From the NCBI GenBank assembly GCA_033557465.1, contig CM066033.1, forward strand, positions 590,704,438-590,768,437: a stretch of DNA of 64,000 nt, read 5' to 3'. Under the pieces are notes generated by a model. The model had not been told where the DNA came from. It made no database searches and saw only the letters and a list, made by a program, of their open reading frames with translations. Below, piece by piece: positions 20,747 to 32,036 of this stretch. Origin of the DNA: Ichthyophis bannanicus. Lineage: Eukaryota; Chordata; Amphibia; Gymnophiona; Ichthyophiidae. The position numbers were made by a program, and so were the translations under genes. Within the stretch, counting starts at the first letter, position 1. The number at the start of each line of letters is the position of its first letter.

Positions 20747-22965
20747 TGTCTATAACAGCAAATCCTTTACTGATGCCTGGAGTAAAGAATCAAAGGGCTC
20801 TTTAGCTAACGCCTCTAAGGCCCAATCGGGATCCCCCGGTGGCACCCGAACTCTCCTTGAGGAGCGCAGTTGGATCCCAACTTAAGGAAATGCTACACAT
20901 CGATCCGAACACCTAGCGCTATTCCCTTCACAGAACCTCTACAGCCGGAAACAGTCGCCTGCTGGATCCTCTAAGGAACTGGCCGCTCGTTCCTTCAGAC
21001 ACTGTCCTGCAGAGAACTCAGACCAAGGATACAGACACCTTTGTCGCCTGGACTTGCCGCCGTGAACAGCAGCCTTCCAAAAGGCGCTAAGCATGGACCT
21101 ACGTAGCAGAAGCAGCCTGCCTCCTTGCTCTCAACAAGGCGGCGAAGACTGCCGCAGAATAACTCTTCTACTTGAGCCCCGCCCATACAAAGGCCAAACC
21201 GTAGGCGGACACCGATCCACCTGAGACATTTGTCACGGACCTAGCCGCAGCAGAACGTCCGCTACCGACAACTTCTAGGAAAAGCCTGTTGAGTAGGCGA
21301 ATGAGAAAAGCCTAGTACGGCCGTCTCGTCCAACCGGGCGCTACCAAGAGTACCTTTCTCCGAAAGCCTTGATACGCCAACTAGTTGCCCTATGAGAGCC
21401 CACGGGGAAAGGACAAGACAAAGACTTAATTGGGAGCTTACTGACCCTTGACTTGGACGAACCATCAGCTGCCCCATTCCTCCACCAGAGAGACCTCTGG
21501 GTGAACCCCAAGGAAGCCAATAATATTAGCTAGTGCTTGAATTAAGCCATAATGCACATTTGCCCCATAAAGCAAATCAGGCTCAAGTCGATTCAACTCC
21601 CTGATCCTTTCCTGTTCCAGGCGAGTAGACTGCTGTAAACACTGCGACCACCTGAAGCATGCTCTCGCCTCCCCAGGCTCCAAAAATGGGAGCTTGTAAG
21701 GCCAGAGCATTGCCCCCAACGATTGCTTCAGTGAACCATCTACTTTCCTATCTTGCGATAAAGAAGATTGCTAGGGCTCTGTTCCATACAGTGAGTCCAC
21801 ACCCCCTGGTAGTGCAAGGTGTGCACCCACCCACATAGTACCCAGGCCTGCCCCTGCTTAGCCTCAAAATGTCAATCAAGAACAAGCGAATTCAGGACAG
21901 CTGAATACTTTCTTTAATTAATTAATTAATTAATTAATTTTTTACAAAGACACCTCTAAACCAAAAATTCCTTCAGCATATGTTAAGAGACGCTCTTTCC
22001 GTGCCAACAATATGAAGTAGAAAGAACTCCCAAACACAGGCATACTAATCCACAGACTTCCTGCTAGAGTAACGCCCCATTCCATCTGACTGCACAAAGA
22101 TGGACTTTATATTTTAAGTTCAACTAGCACCTGGTGATATGAAATACAGCTCTCATTCCGCAGTGGCAATTGAGTCAGCAATGAAGAAGCCGAGAAACTG
22201 CAGACAAGTTCCCATTATACCACCTGGTAAAGACTCCACTTTTAGACCACTGAAGCAAAAAAAGCATGCGAGAGTGCCTTGTGTCCTGCCAGCAGCTGAT
22301 CGAATTGAAGGGATTCAGTGTATGCAGGGCATTCTCCAGAGAATGCAAGGCCCTTCCTCCAGGCTGACTCCACATTCACAGTCTAAACCGGCAGTCACCT
22401 TGGCTGATGCCGATCAGCGCGGAAGCCATCTTGTAAGCCCAGCATATGAAGTATGCCTACAAGAGTCTGAGCCACTGCCATTGCTGCTAGAGAACTAGCC
22501 TGTCTGCGTGCTTCTGGCCCCCCATTAAGGCATTCGCTGAACACTAGCAGAGACTCTCCATACTGGAGAACCGCTGATAAATGGAATGGGAGCATAGATA
22601 GCTTCAAAGGCCAGAGTTCTATTTTGCAACCCTTCTCCGCTGAGCTGCCTTTTCCATATGTAAAATTAAACCACATATAGCCAAAATTAAGACATTACAA
22701 ATCTACCGTAAAATCTTATAATTTGGGCAAAGCCAAACTAAACGGGAACATTTTCCATTAAGAAACCACACAACTATAAAATCCTTCCCATGGCATAATG
22801 CTTATGGCAGAGCATTGCACATCTGTGGACTGGCCATGGCGCTCACCCAAGCACCTGTTACAACTGTGCAAGAGAGTTATCACCATAATTCCTTTTGACT
22901 TGAATATGTTTACAGCGGATCATAGCGCTATATCACAGCAGCTAAGCCAAAATATTGGGAGGAGG
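20747..22965 (-). other. DIRS-2 interior, not assignable
   Basis: Remains of DIRS-2 coding sequence are expected here. Short minus-strand frames exist (21,465-21,719 and others) but no RT or RNase H motif is recognisable. A (TTAA)n microsatellite lies at about 21,914-21,942. Confidence 0.4.
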
Positions 22966-23257
22966 AGTGGGAGGAGTGGCCTAGTGGTTAGGACAAGGTA
23001 CTTCAGGCCGGAGGGTCGGGGGTTCAAGTCCCACCTGGGGACAGCAATCTCAGGCCGGAGGGACTGGGATTTCTAGTCCTATAGGCACTCCTTGTGGTCT
23101 TGGGCAAGCCACTTAACCCTCCATTGCCCATGTTCCCTGTAAGTATTAGCGTATGTGTGTCATATCCCCTCGTGTTAAATGTATCTCCCAATTGACCGCT
23201 TTGACCCGGTGAAAAGCGGGATATAAATACAGCTAAATAAATAAATAAAATAAAATT
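22966..23257 (+). repeat. tRNA-derived SINE with MIR-like core
   Basis: The head carries pol III promoter boxes: A box tggcctagtgg (22,976-22,986) and B box ggttcaagtcc (23,021-23,031). The body contains cttgggcaagccacttaacc, nearly the core of MIR/CORE SINEs. The tail reads 'aaaagcgggatataaata' then (AAAT)n, like an L2 3' end, which implies mobilisation by L2. Related copies are at 31,041-31,323 (minus) and 57,528-57,740. Confidence 0.8.
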
Positions 23258-23450
23258 ATCCTGCCATATAAACCGACTTTAACGCTTTATAGGACCCTCT
23301 ATGGATAGCGGAAGGAGATTCTGGTAAATCAACATAGCTATGCCCCTTTTTCTTTGCTTTTTTTTTTTTTATAAAGTATAGGACTCCAAAAACCAAGTTT
23401 CCGCCAACTCCAATGAAATCAGAGCAGATCAGCTAAAATTACCCGAACTG

Positions 23451-24308
23451 TGTGACATAGTGGGTCCCTCCAGCCCGTCAGAAAGAGCTAAAAAGCAGGA
23501 AACAGGAGCAGTGCTGAGGCATAAACAAAAGCACATGGCTCATGGTGGCCATGGAAACCAAGCACAAAGGAAAGAAACACACCCATGCGGCCAATTAGAT
23601 AGGGAGCTACGAGCTAATTCAGAACACCTGTTAAGGGGTGGAGTTAAGCACTACCCTAGAATTCAGACTCATAAAGAGGCCCCAGTAGAGGAAATGGAAG
23701 GGGTGGAGGAAGGTAACGAAGGTTTTGAGGAAGGTTTGGAAGGTATCGAGGAGAACGGAGCAAGCAAGGTTATCCCAGGGAGGAGAAGGACAGAGTCTCC
23801 GTGGAAGGGAGGAACCAAGCTTCCAGTCAGAGAGAGGACAGAGTCTCCAAGAGAAAGATACAACAGAAGCAGACCAGGTTATCTGCAGTATCCTGAGGAT
23901 TACAGAAAGGAGAGAAAGCCAGGAAGGCAGTTTAAACCTTCTGTGCACAAGTCAGGTTTGGAACCTACAGCCATTCCCACGTCTCAGAGTAAACCTTTGT
24001 CAGCCAGGTTTAGAGGTAAGCCTAAAGGCTGGGGTTTTAATAATCACTGTGATTTTATCTACCCGGAGGGTTGGGGCTGTGAGGAAAATGACTGTGATGA
24101 GAATGCTTGTTTAAAACAGTACCTGATTCAAGAGTATAGCCAGAAGCCTAAAGCAGTGAGGAAAGGCATGGCACAAGATTTAACGTTGCAAACATTTCCT
24201 GCCTCACAAGAGGAATTAATGGAGACAGAGCCAGAGTTTGTAAATACTCCGGAGGAATTGATGGACTGTACAATTACATTATCTAATGATATATTATCCC
24301 TGCGTTGA
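23451..24308 (+). CDS. LTR-encoded protein of unknown function (solo LTR copy)
   Basis: From the first base of the LTR the frame is open for 285 codons (TGT GAC ATA GTG...). There is no ATG at the start; in a full element the frame would be entered from upstream pol. The product is rich in Arg, Lys, Glu, Gly and Pro, with an acidic run 'EEMEGVEEGNEGFEEG' and repeats of 'RRTESP'. A Cys-Trp-rich patch 'GWGCEENDCDENACL' follows. It ends 'EELMDCTITLSND', similar to the ends of the Ty3-A ('IELMECDFCTR') and Ty3-B ('PVYMDCSLSK') products. No known domain recognised. Confidence 0.6.
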   Translation, partial: CDIVGPSSPSERAKKQETGAVLRHKQKHMAHGGHGNQAQRKETHPCGQLDRELRANSEHLLRGGVKHYPRIQTHKEAPVEEMEGVEEGNEGFEEGLEGIEENGASKVIPGRRRTESPWKGGTKLPVRERTESPRERYNRSRPGYLQYPEDYRKERKPGRQFKPSVHKSGLEPTAIPTSQSKPLSARFRGKPKGWGFNNHCDFIYPEGWGCEENDCDENACLKQYLIQEYSQKPKAVRKGMAQDLTLQTFPASQEELMETEPEFVNTPEELMDCTITLSNDILSLR

Positions 24309-24693
24309 ATTAATGCTTTGAAGAGAAATACAGAATTGTTGGGATTTAAAAGTACAAAGCTGTGAAGAAAACAGAACTGTTTACCTTGATTGCTGGAAGC
24401 CATGTTTTTGTGCTGAAGTAAGCTGTTTGAGTTTGAAAGTTTTATTTTGTCCTTCTGCCAGAAGCACCTGGTTTTTTGTACCTTATTTTCCTTGTTGAAA
24501 TCCACCCCGGGAGGGGAATAAATCCTTGTTACTTTGATCACTTTTGAGTCACACTACACTTTATTGGACAGTAAAAGAGAACTACATTTCCCAGAAGGCT
24601 TTGCCTCAGGAAATAGTGGAATACCTGTTCAAGAAGGAAACAAACCCCTTAAGCCCTACGTGCCTTCGCTGGGGGCATTAATAGGGGGTCACA
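23451..24693 (+). mobile_element. Solo LTR of the Ty3 LTR-ORF family, with 4-bp target-site duplication
   Basis: A 1243-bp unit starting tgtgacatag and ending gggggtcaca, flanked by ACTG at 23,447-23,450 and 24,694-24,697. Like the other two LTRs of this family it starts TGTGAY, ends ACA, has a polyadenylation signal AATAAA (24,517-24,522) in its last 200 bases, and carries a long ORF in phase with its first base. No internal region is present, so it presumably arose by recombination between two LTRs. It lies inside DIRS-2 and is the most diverged of the three. Confidence 0.85.
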
Positions 24694-26705
24694 ACTGCTA
24701 ATATAGCTTTGCAAGAAGCTACCAGCCCCCGCTGCACCCAGTTGTCCTTCCCCCCCTTATCCTGGGGGATTCTGCATTGCAGAAGGCGTTGCCCACCCCC
24801 TGCCAGCCTACTGCATCTGCCAGGGAGCTGAAGAGCAAAATAGAAAGTAGAACCCCTGGAAGCAAACAGTGTCCCGTCCTTGGGATTCAGGCGCAAAAGG
24901 TAAAAATCAAAAGTAAAATCAACAGTGTTAGCTAAAAATGAACAAGGCTCCCTCTCACTAAAGCGAGTTTCTTTTTCTTTTGGAAATCCCACCGAAGTCC
25001 GTGGGACCCAAGCTTTTGAACACAGCCCCTGACGCTGTGCATTAACCACAACCAGAGAAATGAAATAAAATGAAATGAAACCCTGCTCTAGTAATAGATG
25101 AGAATTTCCTGGGAAGGGCCTGCTAAGTGTTGCTATGAAACACACAAGCACCTCCCCAGGCCTTCCTGCAGTCAGAGAAATAGCAGTGGAATACACCGAC
25201 CACCTTGCAAATGGAGGTCTTAGAGGTTGTTGCCTGTGTGAACCTGATGAGTAATATGATTTTGTATTGTACCACCCCCCCCCCCAAGGATGGGGGCACT
25301 GAGTACTGAGTATATGTGATTCATGAGCAGCGCTGTCATTCGGTGGCCTTTCGGGCAGCAGAGCCCGACCAATGATACAGAAATTAAGAGCTTTAAATCT
25401 TGGTCATATAATCTGGATTCTCAGACCTTACATCACATCACCGAGGCTCTGTGGCTCTGTGGTGATTTCTTTCCTGACCTGCAGATAATGGCTGCATGCA
25501 TACACACAGTCATAGAAAGGCACTATTGAGTGTACCAGCTGCCCTCTGGTGGCCATAGACCGTAGCACAGGCACGTCTTGGTTGACAGTTTAACTGCCAG
25601 CCTATTTTTTTTTTTTTTATATCCTAAGGTTTCCTAAACCTGTCCCTGTGAATTTTGGGCAACTTTAACTATAGAATACATAAAAGCACACTTCCAGGCT
25701 TCCCCTCTGTCCAACTACAAGTTAGGGCTCTGCCCTTGAACCTAAAAGCTGGCAATTTGCCTAATATCCTGGGCCTTAACAGATGCTCCTCAGAGACATG
25801 ATTAGGAGGGAAAGACCATGTGGTATCAGGTATCAATGCCAAAACTGCTGTCCAGTTTCTAAGGTTATTCTTATTTAATCTATAAAGAGGATTGACAACA
25901 GTCCCCCTTAATGCTGAGGAACCCCCTGAGCCGGAACCCCCTGAACCTAAAAAAAACAACCTACAAACAAAAGAGAGAAACACTAGGCCCAAAAATCTAG
26001 CTATTCTGCCTGTTGTTTTCCTCACACAGGCAGCTCACTGCAACTCTCGCCATGCGGTCCAAATACCTAGAGAGGAAATTTCCGCCCCTTCACCAATGAA
26101 TTTTGGCGCCAAGAACAACAGCCGCTGCAAAAATGAGGCCTCAGCAGACCGACAGAGCCCGAAGGCCTTACCTGCAGGGCCAAAAGTCACCCAGCCTGCT
26201 CCTACCACCTTGAATTCATCCGATCCTCAAGCCACGCTGATGCGCCTGGCAGCCGCGGCGAGGATCGCTCAGCCGGTTCCACAGAGTAAAATTAAAATCC
26301 CGCAGCAACGGAGAGGATCCGTCTCACACAGCTTCAGTGTGGCTGTACGGGTCCCGGAGCTCTCTCCCGTACAGTCAAGGGAGAGAGATCCGCACCGGCA
26401 AATGCCTGTAGCAAGTGAAAATAACTGAGGAGGGAAGGCGAGAACTGCTACTAATTTAAAGAACCAGGCTCAAATTTAAAATTACTGTAAATAAGGAAAT
26501 TTGCTCCTAACTAAAGGGAACTAATCCCTGATTGCCAATTAACCAAAGGTAACTGAAGTAAAAGTAAAATTAAAAGTAAATTAAAGGTAAAAATCAAAAG
26601 TAAAATCAGAATAGAATTTGTCACACTAAATGCTCCTTATCTGTTCCCCCCAAGTGAGCGCAGAAGCTAGGCTCACTATGTCCTCCTGCTGCAAGGAGAC
26701 TGGAC
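24694..26705 (-). other. DIRS-2 5' part, not assignable
   Basis: Between the solo LTR and the right terminal repeat. Expected to hold Gag and leader of DIRS-2. Frames of 172 codons (24,678-25,196, minus) and 178 codons (25,892-26,428, plus) have no recognisable domain. A purine-rich 'aaaagtaaaatcaaaag' motif recurs around 24,900 and 26,560-26,600. Confidence 0.35.
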
Positions 26706-26837
26706 ACACTGGAGGCTGATGGGAGATACCAGCAGGCTATATCCAGTGATGTCACGACTTTGACATGCCCAGTCTCCTAGCTGCAGGAAGAGGTGCACAA
26801 CCCAGAAGTAGAGGACTAAACTGGAGGAACGATAAGG
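26706..26837 (-). repeat. DIRS-2 right terminal repeat
   Basis: Inverted copy of 19,599-19,713, ending ggaggaacgataagg then the shared AA. Its end matches half of the ICR at 20,107-20,147. Confidence 0.8.
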
Positions 26838-26839
26838 AA

Positions 26840-27201
26840 TCTTTGTCTACCTTTTCTTAGTATTACTGCTAATCATTTGTATAGCAATACAGGACATACG
26901 CAGCATTGTGTACAGGGACATGTAAGAGACAGTCCCTGCTTATTAGAGCTTACAATCTAGTCAAGACAGACAACACAACATCTAAGATAGGGCTAGGGGA
27001 ATGGTAAGGAAACACACACTTGTAGAGCAGCAGGCTAGGCGGATCATGATCCAAAAGCAGCCTCGAAGAGGTGAGTTTTCACCCTGGATTTGAAAAGGAC
27101 CAGTGATGAAACCTGATGTACTGTCTCAGGTAGTTTGTTCCAGGCCAAGTCTGGAGTTTGCAGTGGAAGAGAAGGGCAAAGATAAAAGCAATCTGCCAGA
27201 A
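26840..27201 (-). repeat. L2-like LINE 3' end fragment
   Basis: The minus strand encodes 'LAWNKLPETVHQVSSLVLFK' and 'VKTHLFEAAF', an L2 ORF2 C-terminus. The adjoining part contains 'gacagtccctgcttatt' and 'agagcttacaatctag', widespread L2 3' UTR motifs. It is cut by DIRS-2 on the left and DIRS-3 on the right. Confidence 0.7.
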
Positions 27202-28118
27202 AAGCGTAGTTACTCACCTGTAACAGGTGATCTCCAGGAACAGCAGGAATTGAGTCTTCACATATGGGTATCATCGGTACCGACAGAGCCTGCACAGGAA
27301 CGCTCCCCAGCGTCCAATAGGAAAGCTTTTGGGAGCATCTCACTGCGTCTGCATCGTTGCCTTCCCGCCTTTCCAACTCTCCCTCTTCAGTTGAGTTTAT
27401 AGCTGAGGCAAAGGAGAGAAGAGAGAGACACACAACTCCTAGGGGAGGTGGGGGGGTTGTGAAGACTCAATTCCTGCTGTTCCCGGAGATCACCTGTTAC
27501 AGGTGAGTAGCTACGCTATCTCCAGGAACAATCAGGAATGTAGTTTTCACATATGGGGACTCCCCAGCTGAAAGATGCCAGGGAGATGACCCCAGAAAGC
27601 TGCGAAACCCAGGATGAGATGGGTCATGCTTTCTCCCATGGAACTCTGGCATCGAACCCCAGGACAGCAGGTAGGAGTTGTTCTAAGTCTGAAAGAGATG
27701 CTAGAGAACAGCCTGGCCAAACGAGGCATCCCAATGGGAATCCTTGTCTAAGCAGTAGTGGGCTGCAAAGGTATGTACCGAAGCCTAAGTGGCTGCTCTA
27801 CAGATGTCATCAATGGAAAACTGAGTGAAGGTTAGCCATAGAGGCTGCCATTGCTTTCACATTGTGAGCTGTGACATGACCTTCGAAAGAAAGTCCCTTA
27901 CTCTCATAGGCAAAGGAATTTGCAATCTGCAATCCATTTAGACAAAGTTTGCTTCGAAACTGGTAATCCAAGATGACTGGAGTCAAAGGCAACAAAAGGC
28001 TGAGAAGGCTTTCCATATTGCTTAGTTCTCTGAAGGTAAAAAGCTAAAGCTCTCTTACAATCCAGAGTATGAAGATTCCTTTCTGCATTTGAGGTGTGAG
28101 GCCTAGGAAAAATACAGG
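27202..28118 (-). mobile_element. DIRS-3 fragment: left end, ICR and recombinase C-terminus
   Basis: The left end begins aaagcgtagttactcacctg. The ICR at 27,465-27,556 contains 'aggtgagtagctacgctatc', joining left and right ends. The minus strand at 27,810-28,164 encodes DIRS YR sequence: 'LHTLDCKRALAFYLQRT', 'LGLPVSKQTLSKWI' and, in another frame, 'VTAHNVKAMAASMANLH' with the Hxxx box. The element is cut at about 28,118 by CR1 sequence; the remaining 5' part is absent. Confidence 0.7.
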
Positions 28119-29476
28119 AAGTAAACTTAAAGTAGACAAAGCGATGGGACCGGATGGGATACACCTTAGCATACTGAGGGAACTTGGGGACGTTCTAGCA
28201 GCTCCACTGACTGACCTTTTCAATGCCTCGTTGGAGTCGGGAGTGGTGCCAAAGGACTGGAGAGAGAGGCTCATGTGGTGCCTTTACACAAAAGCGGAAG
28301 TAAGGATGTGGTTGAAAACTACAGGCCGGTTAGTTTAACTTCGGTGGTGAGTAAATTATTGGAAACGCTGCTGAAACAGAAAATAGTGAAGTTTCTGGAG
28401 TCCAGCAGATTACAGGATCCGCGGAAGCATGGATTCACCAGAGGCAGGTCTTGTCAGACAAATCTGATTGATTTTTTTGACTGGGTGACCAGGGAGTTGG
28501 ACCGAGGGAGAGCCCTAGACGTGGTGTATTTAGATTTCAGTAAAGCCTTTGACACTGTTCCTCACAAGTGACTTATAAACAAACTGAGCACCCTAGGAAT
28601 GGACCATAAAGTTACTGCTTGGGTTAGAAATTGGTTGGGTGGGAGGCAACAAAGGGTACAGGTAAATGGAGCTCACTCTGAGGAGAAGGATGTTACCAGT
28701 GGTGTGCCCCAGGGATCTGTCCTTGGTCCGATTCTTTTTAACATCTTTGTTATTGATATAGCGGAAGGGCTGTCGGGTAAGGTGTGCCTCTTTGCGGACG
28801 ATACCAAAATCTGCAATACAGTAGACACCCAGGAAGGTGTAGATAACATGAAGAGGGATCTAGCTAAGCTTGAAGAATGGTCTAGAATTTGGCAGCTGGG
28901 ATTTAATGTTAAAAAATGTAAGGTCATGCATTTGGGCTGCAGCAATCCAAGGGAGCAATATAGTATAGGGGGTGAAGTACTTTTGTCCACTAAAGAAGAG
29001 TGGGACCTAGGCGTGGTTGTGTCTGATGATCTTAAAGTAGCTAAACAGGTAGAAAAGGCGACGGCAAAAGCTAGAAGGATGCTTGGGTGCATACGGAGAG
29101 GAATGGCTAGCAGAAAAAAGGAGGTGATAATGCCTCTGTATAAGTCTTTGGTGCGACCTCATTTGGAGTATAGTGTGCAATTCTGGAGACCGCACCTTCA
29201 AAAGGATGTGAACAGGATGGAGTCAGTGCAGAGGGTGGCTACTAAAATGATTACAGGTCTTCATTATAAAGCATATGAGGACAGACTTAAGGATCTTAAT
29301 ATGTACACCTTAGAGGAAAGGCGGGATACAGGTGACATAATAGAGATGTTTAAATACCTCCGTGGCATAAATGTTCAGGGAGAGAGCCTCTTTCAATTAA
29401 AAGCAAGTTCTGCTACAAGGGGACATGGGATGAGGGTAAAGGGAGATAGATTCAGGAGTGATATGCGGAAATTTCA
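28119..29476 (+). pseudogene. CR1 reverse transcriptase fragment (plus)
   Basis: Three frames give most of a CR1 RT: 'KAMGPDGIHLSILREL', 'VENYRPVSLTSVVSKLLE', 'KHGFTRGRSCQTNLIDF', 'LDVVYLDFSKAFDTVPH', 'SGVPQGSVLGPILFNIF' and the catalytic 'LFADDTKIC'. It continues through 'LEYSVQFWRPHLQKDV' to 'RSDMRKF' at 29,474, where it ends abruptly. Sister copies continue 'YFFTERVVDPWNS', so the 3' end is lost by rearrangement. A stop at 28,569 and frameshifts kill the ORF. Confidence 0.75.
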
Positions 29477-29477
29477 A

Positions 29478-29935
29478 TTTGGCTAGCAGACTGTATTTCC
29501 TTTGCTTATGCCCGATTGTCATGTCACAGCTCACAATGTCCGAGCCATGGCTCCATTGGTGGTCAACTTAAACTTGCTCTCCATGGAAGAAATCTGCAAG
29601 GCTGGAAGGTGGGCTTTTGTACACACATTCACATCTCACTACTGTCTGGAAGGGGATTCCTGATGTATCAGTAACTTTGGACAATCTGCACTCTGATACC
29701 TGTTTGGGGATTAGAATCCAACTCTGTCCCACCAATGCCCTTCTATCTGTCCAGGCTACCAAAAAAAAGAGAAATAAAAAAGAAGGCAGAAGAGATGAGG
29801 TGCAAATTGTCATCTCTGTACATAGTAGTTTTGATTTTGTATGTTCTGTAGTTAATATTGCCCTTGTTGGGCTTCATCACGGCCTCCTCGGTTTTCGGTA
29901 GTCTGTAGCTTGGGAGTCCAATGCGTGAGGGCTTA
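29478..29935 (+). pseudogene. DIRS recombinase C-terminal fragment (plus)
   Basis: The plus strand reads 'HVTAHNVRAMAPLVVNLN', 'MEEICKAGRWAFVHTF' and 'TSHYCLEGDS', the HxxR and tyrosine boxes of a DIRS YR, then decays. It is opposite in orientation to DIRS-3, so it is a separate DIRS copy trapped between two CR1 fragments. Confidence 0.6.
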
Positions 29936-32036
29936 CTTAGAAACATAGAAATATGATGACAGAAAAAGACCACATGGCCTATCTAGTCTGTCCTTCCATA
30001 TCAACAACTATAACAGTCACCTTTTTACCTTTAGAGATCCTCTGTGTTGGTCCCATGCTTTTTTGAATTCAGTTACTGTCCTCATCTCTACCACCTCCAA
30101 TGGGAAACTATTCCACGGATCCACTACTCTTTCCGTAAAGAAATATTTCCGCATATCACTCCTGAATCTATCTCCCTTCACCCTCATCCCATATCCCCTC
30201 GTAGCAGAACTTGCTTTCAATTGAAAGAGGCTCTCTCCCTGAACATTTATGCCACGGAGGTATTTAAACATTTCAATCATATCACCTCCATCCGGCCTTT
30301 CCTCTAAGGTGTACATATTAAGATCCCTAAGTCTGTCCTTATATGCTTTATAATGAAGACCACTAATCATTTTAGTAGTCACCCTCTGCACCGACTCCAT
30401 CCTGTTCACATCCTTTTGAAGGTGCGGTCTCCAGAACTGCACACTATACTCCAAATGAGGTCGCACCAAAGACTTATGTAGAGGCATTATCACCTCCTTT
30501 TTTCTGCTAGCCATTCCTCTCCGTATGCATCCAAGCATCCTTCTAGCTTTTGCCGTCGCCTTTTCTACCTGTTTAGCTACTTTAAGATTATCAGACACAA
30601 CCACGCCTAGGTCCCCCTCTTCTTTAGTGGACAAAAGTAACACCCCCTATACTATATTGCTCCCTTGGAATGCTGCAGCCCAAATGCATGACCTTACATT
30701 TTTTAACATTAAATCCCAGCTGCCAAATTCTAGACCATTCTTCAAGCTTAGCTAGATCCCTCCTCATGTTATCTACACCTTCCTGGGTGTCTACTCTATT
30801 GCAGATTTTGGTATCATCCGCAAAGAGGCAAACCTTACCCGACAGCCCTTCCACTATATCACTAGCAAAAATGTTAAAAAGAATCAGACCAAGGACAGAT
30901 CCCTGGGGAACACCACTGGTAACATCCTTCTCCTCAGAGTGAGCTCCATTTACCTGTACTCTTTGTCGCCTCCCACCCAACCAATTTCTAACCCAAGCAG
31001 TAACTTCAGGGTCCATCCCTAGGGTGCTCAGTTTGTTTATTTATATTTATATTCTCTTATATACCATGCTATTCTGCATCAGTGCGGTTTACATTGAACA
31101 AACTGAAATTACATTGAACAGGGCATTATAACTTGGAGATAACTATTTTACAGGGAACATGGGCTATGGAGGGTTAAGTGGCTTGCCCGAGACCACAAGG
31201 AGCACCTGTGGGACTAGAAACCCGCCTTTCCGGCCCAAGGTTGCTGTCCTCTAGTGGGATTTGAACCCCCGACCTTCCGGCCTGAAGTACCTTGCCCCAA
31301 CCACTAGGCCACTCCTCCACTCCTTTATAAGTCGCCAGTGAGGAACAGTGTCAAAGGCTTTACTGAAATCTAAACACACCACATCTAGAGCTCTCCCTCA
31401 GTCCAACTCCCTGGTCACCCAGTCAAAGAAATCGATCAGATTTGTCTGACAAGACCTGCCTCTGGTGAATCCATGCTGCTTCGGATCCTGTAATCGGCTG
31501 GACTCCAGAAACCTCACTATTTTCTCTTTCAGCAGCGTTTCTAATAACTTACTCACCACCGAAGTTAAACTAACCAGCCTGTAGTTTTCGACCACATCCT
31601 TACTTCCACTTTTGTGTAAAGGCACCACATGAGCCTCTCTCTAGTCCTTTGGCACCACTCCCGACTCCAACGAGGCATTGAAAAGGTCAGTCAGTGGAGC
31701 TGCTAGAATGTCTCCAAGTTCCCTCAGTATTCTAGGGTGTATCCCATCCAGTCACATCAATTTGTCTACTTTAAGTTGAGCTAGTTTCTCATGAACACAG
31801 TCTTCTGACAATTGTTCAAGATGTCCCTCGCTTCTGTTCCTTTCTGTGGGTGTTTTCTGAGGTCCTTCATCTGTGAACACAGAACAGAAATATTTGTTAA
31901 GCAATTCTGCTTTATCCTTATCAGCTTCTACATATTCCTCCCCTGAACCCTTGAGTCTGACAATACCACTTTTGCCCTTCCTCTTCTAACATACATATCT
32001 GAAAAACGTCTTATCCCCCCATTTTATTGCATTGCT
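29936..32036 (-). mobile_element. CR1 LINE fragment (minus) with SINE insertion
   Basis: Left edge is the CR1 3' end (complement of 'ctgtcatcatatttctatg'). Minus-strand frames at 30,017-30,643, 30,624-31,016 and 31,398-31,628 carry a near-complete RT, with 'SGVPQGSVLGLILFNIF' and 'LFADDTKIC'. The linker from the endonuclease continues to about 32,036. A SINE splits it at 31,041-31,323. It closely resembles the CR1 relics at 28.1-29.5 and 36.4-37.2 kb and differs from the 7.3-9.0 kb subfamily. Confidence 0.8.
31041..31323 (-). repeat. tRNA-derived SINE in CR1, 5-bp target-site duplication
   Basis: Minus-strand SINE with B box complement gggatttgaacccc and A box complement ccactaggccactcc near its right edge, a MIR-like core (complement of 'gggttaagtggcttgccc'), and an L2-like tail at the left. 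TTTAT flanks it at 31,036-31,040 and 31,324-31,328. Comparison with the uninterrupted CR1 near 28,575 confirms the empty site. Confidence 0.85.

Larger units (their letters stand above)
19549..26839 (-). mobile_element. DIRS-2: deleted DIRS element, minus strand
   Basis: Ends match as inverted repeats: 19,599-19,713 against 26,706-26,821, sharing 'tagtcctctacttctggg' and the ~100 bp that follow. An ICR at 20,050-20,147 contains the two ends joined. AA is shared at both edges (19,549-19,550 and 26,838-26,839), as in DIRS-1. Only a broken YR is recognisable; I find no RT or RNase H, so it looks internally deleted or too decayed. A SINE (22,966-23,257) and a solo Ty3 LTR (23,451-24,693) are inserted in it. 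Confidence 0.8.

Noticed and set aside
22966..23060. Possible tRNA gene (A and B boxes)
   Set aside because: The boxes are followed by a MIR-like core and an L2-like tail, and related copies occur elsewhere. It is a SINE head and does not fold into an obvious cloverleaf.
24678..25196. 172-codon minus-strand frame
   Set aside because: Starts inside the solo LTR border and has no recognisable Gag motif. Retained only as unassigned DIRS-2 sequence.
25892..26428. 178-codon plus-strand frame, Pro/Glu/Lys-rich
   Set aside because: No domain, no relative seen, antisense to the DIRS-2 direction, and located in its 5' region. Not supported as a gene.
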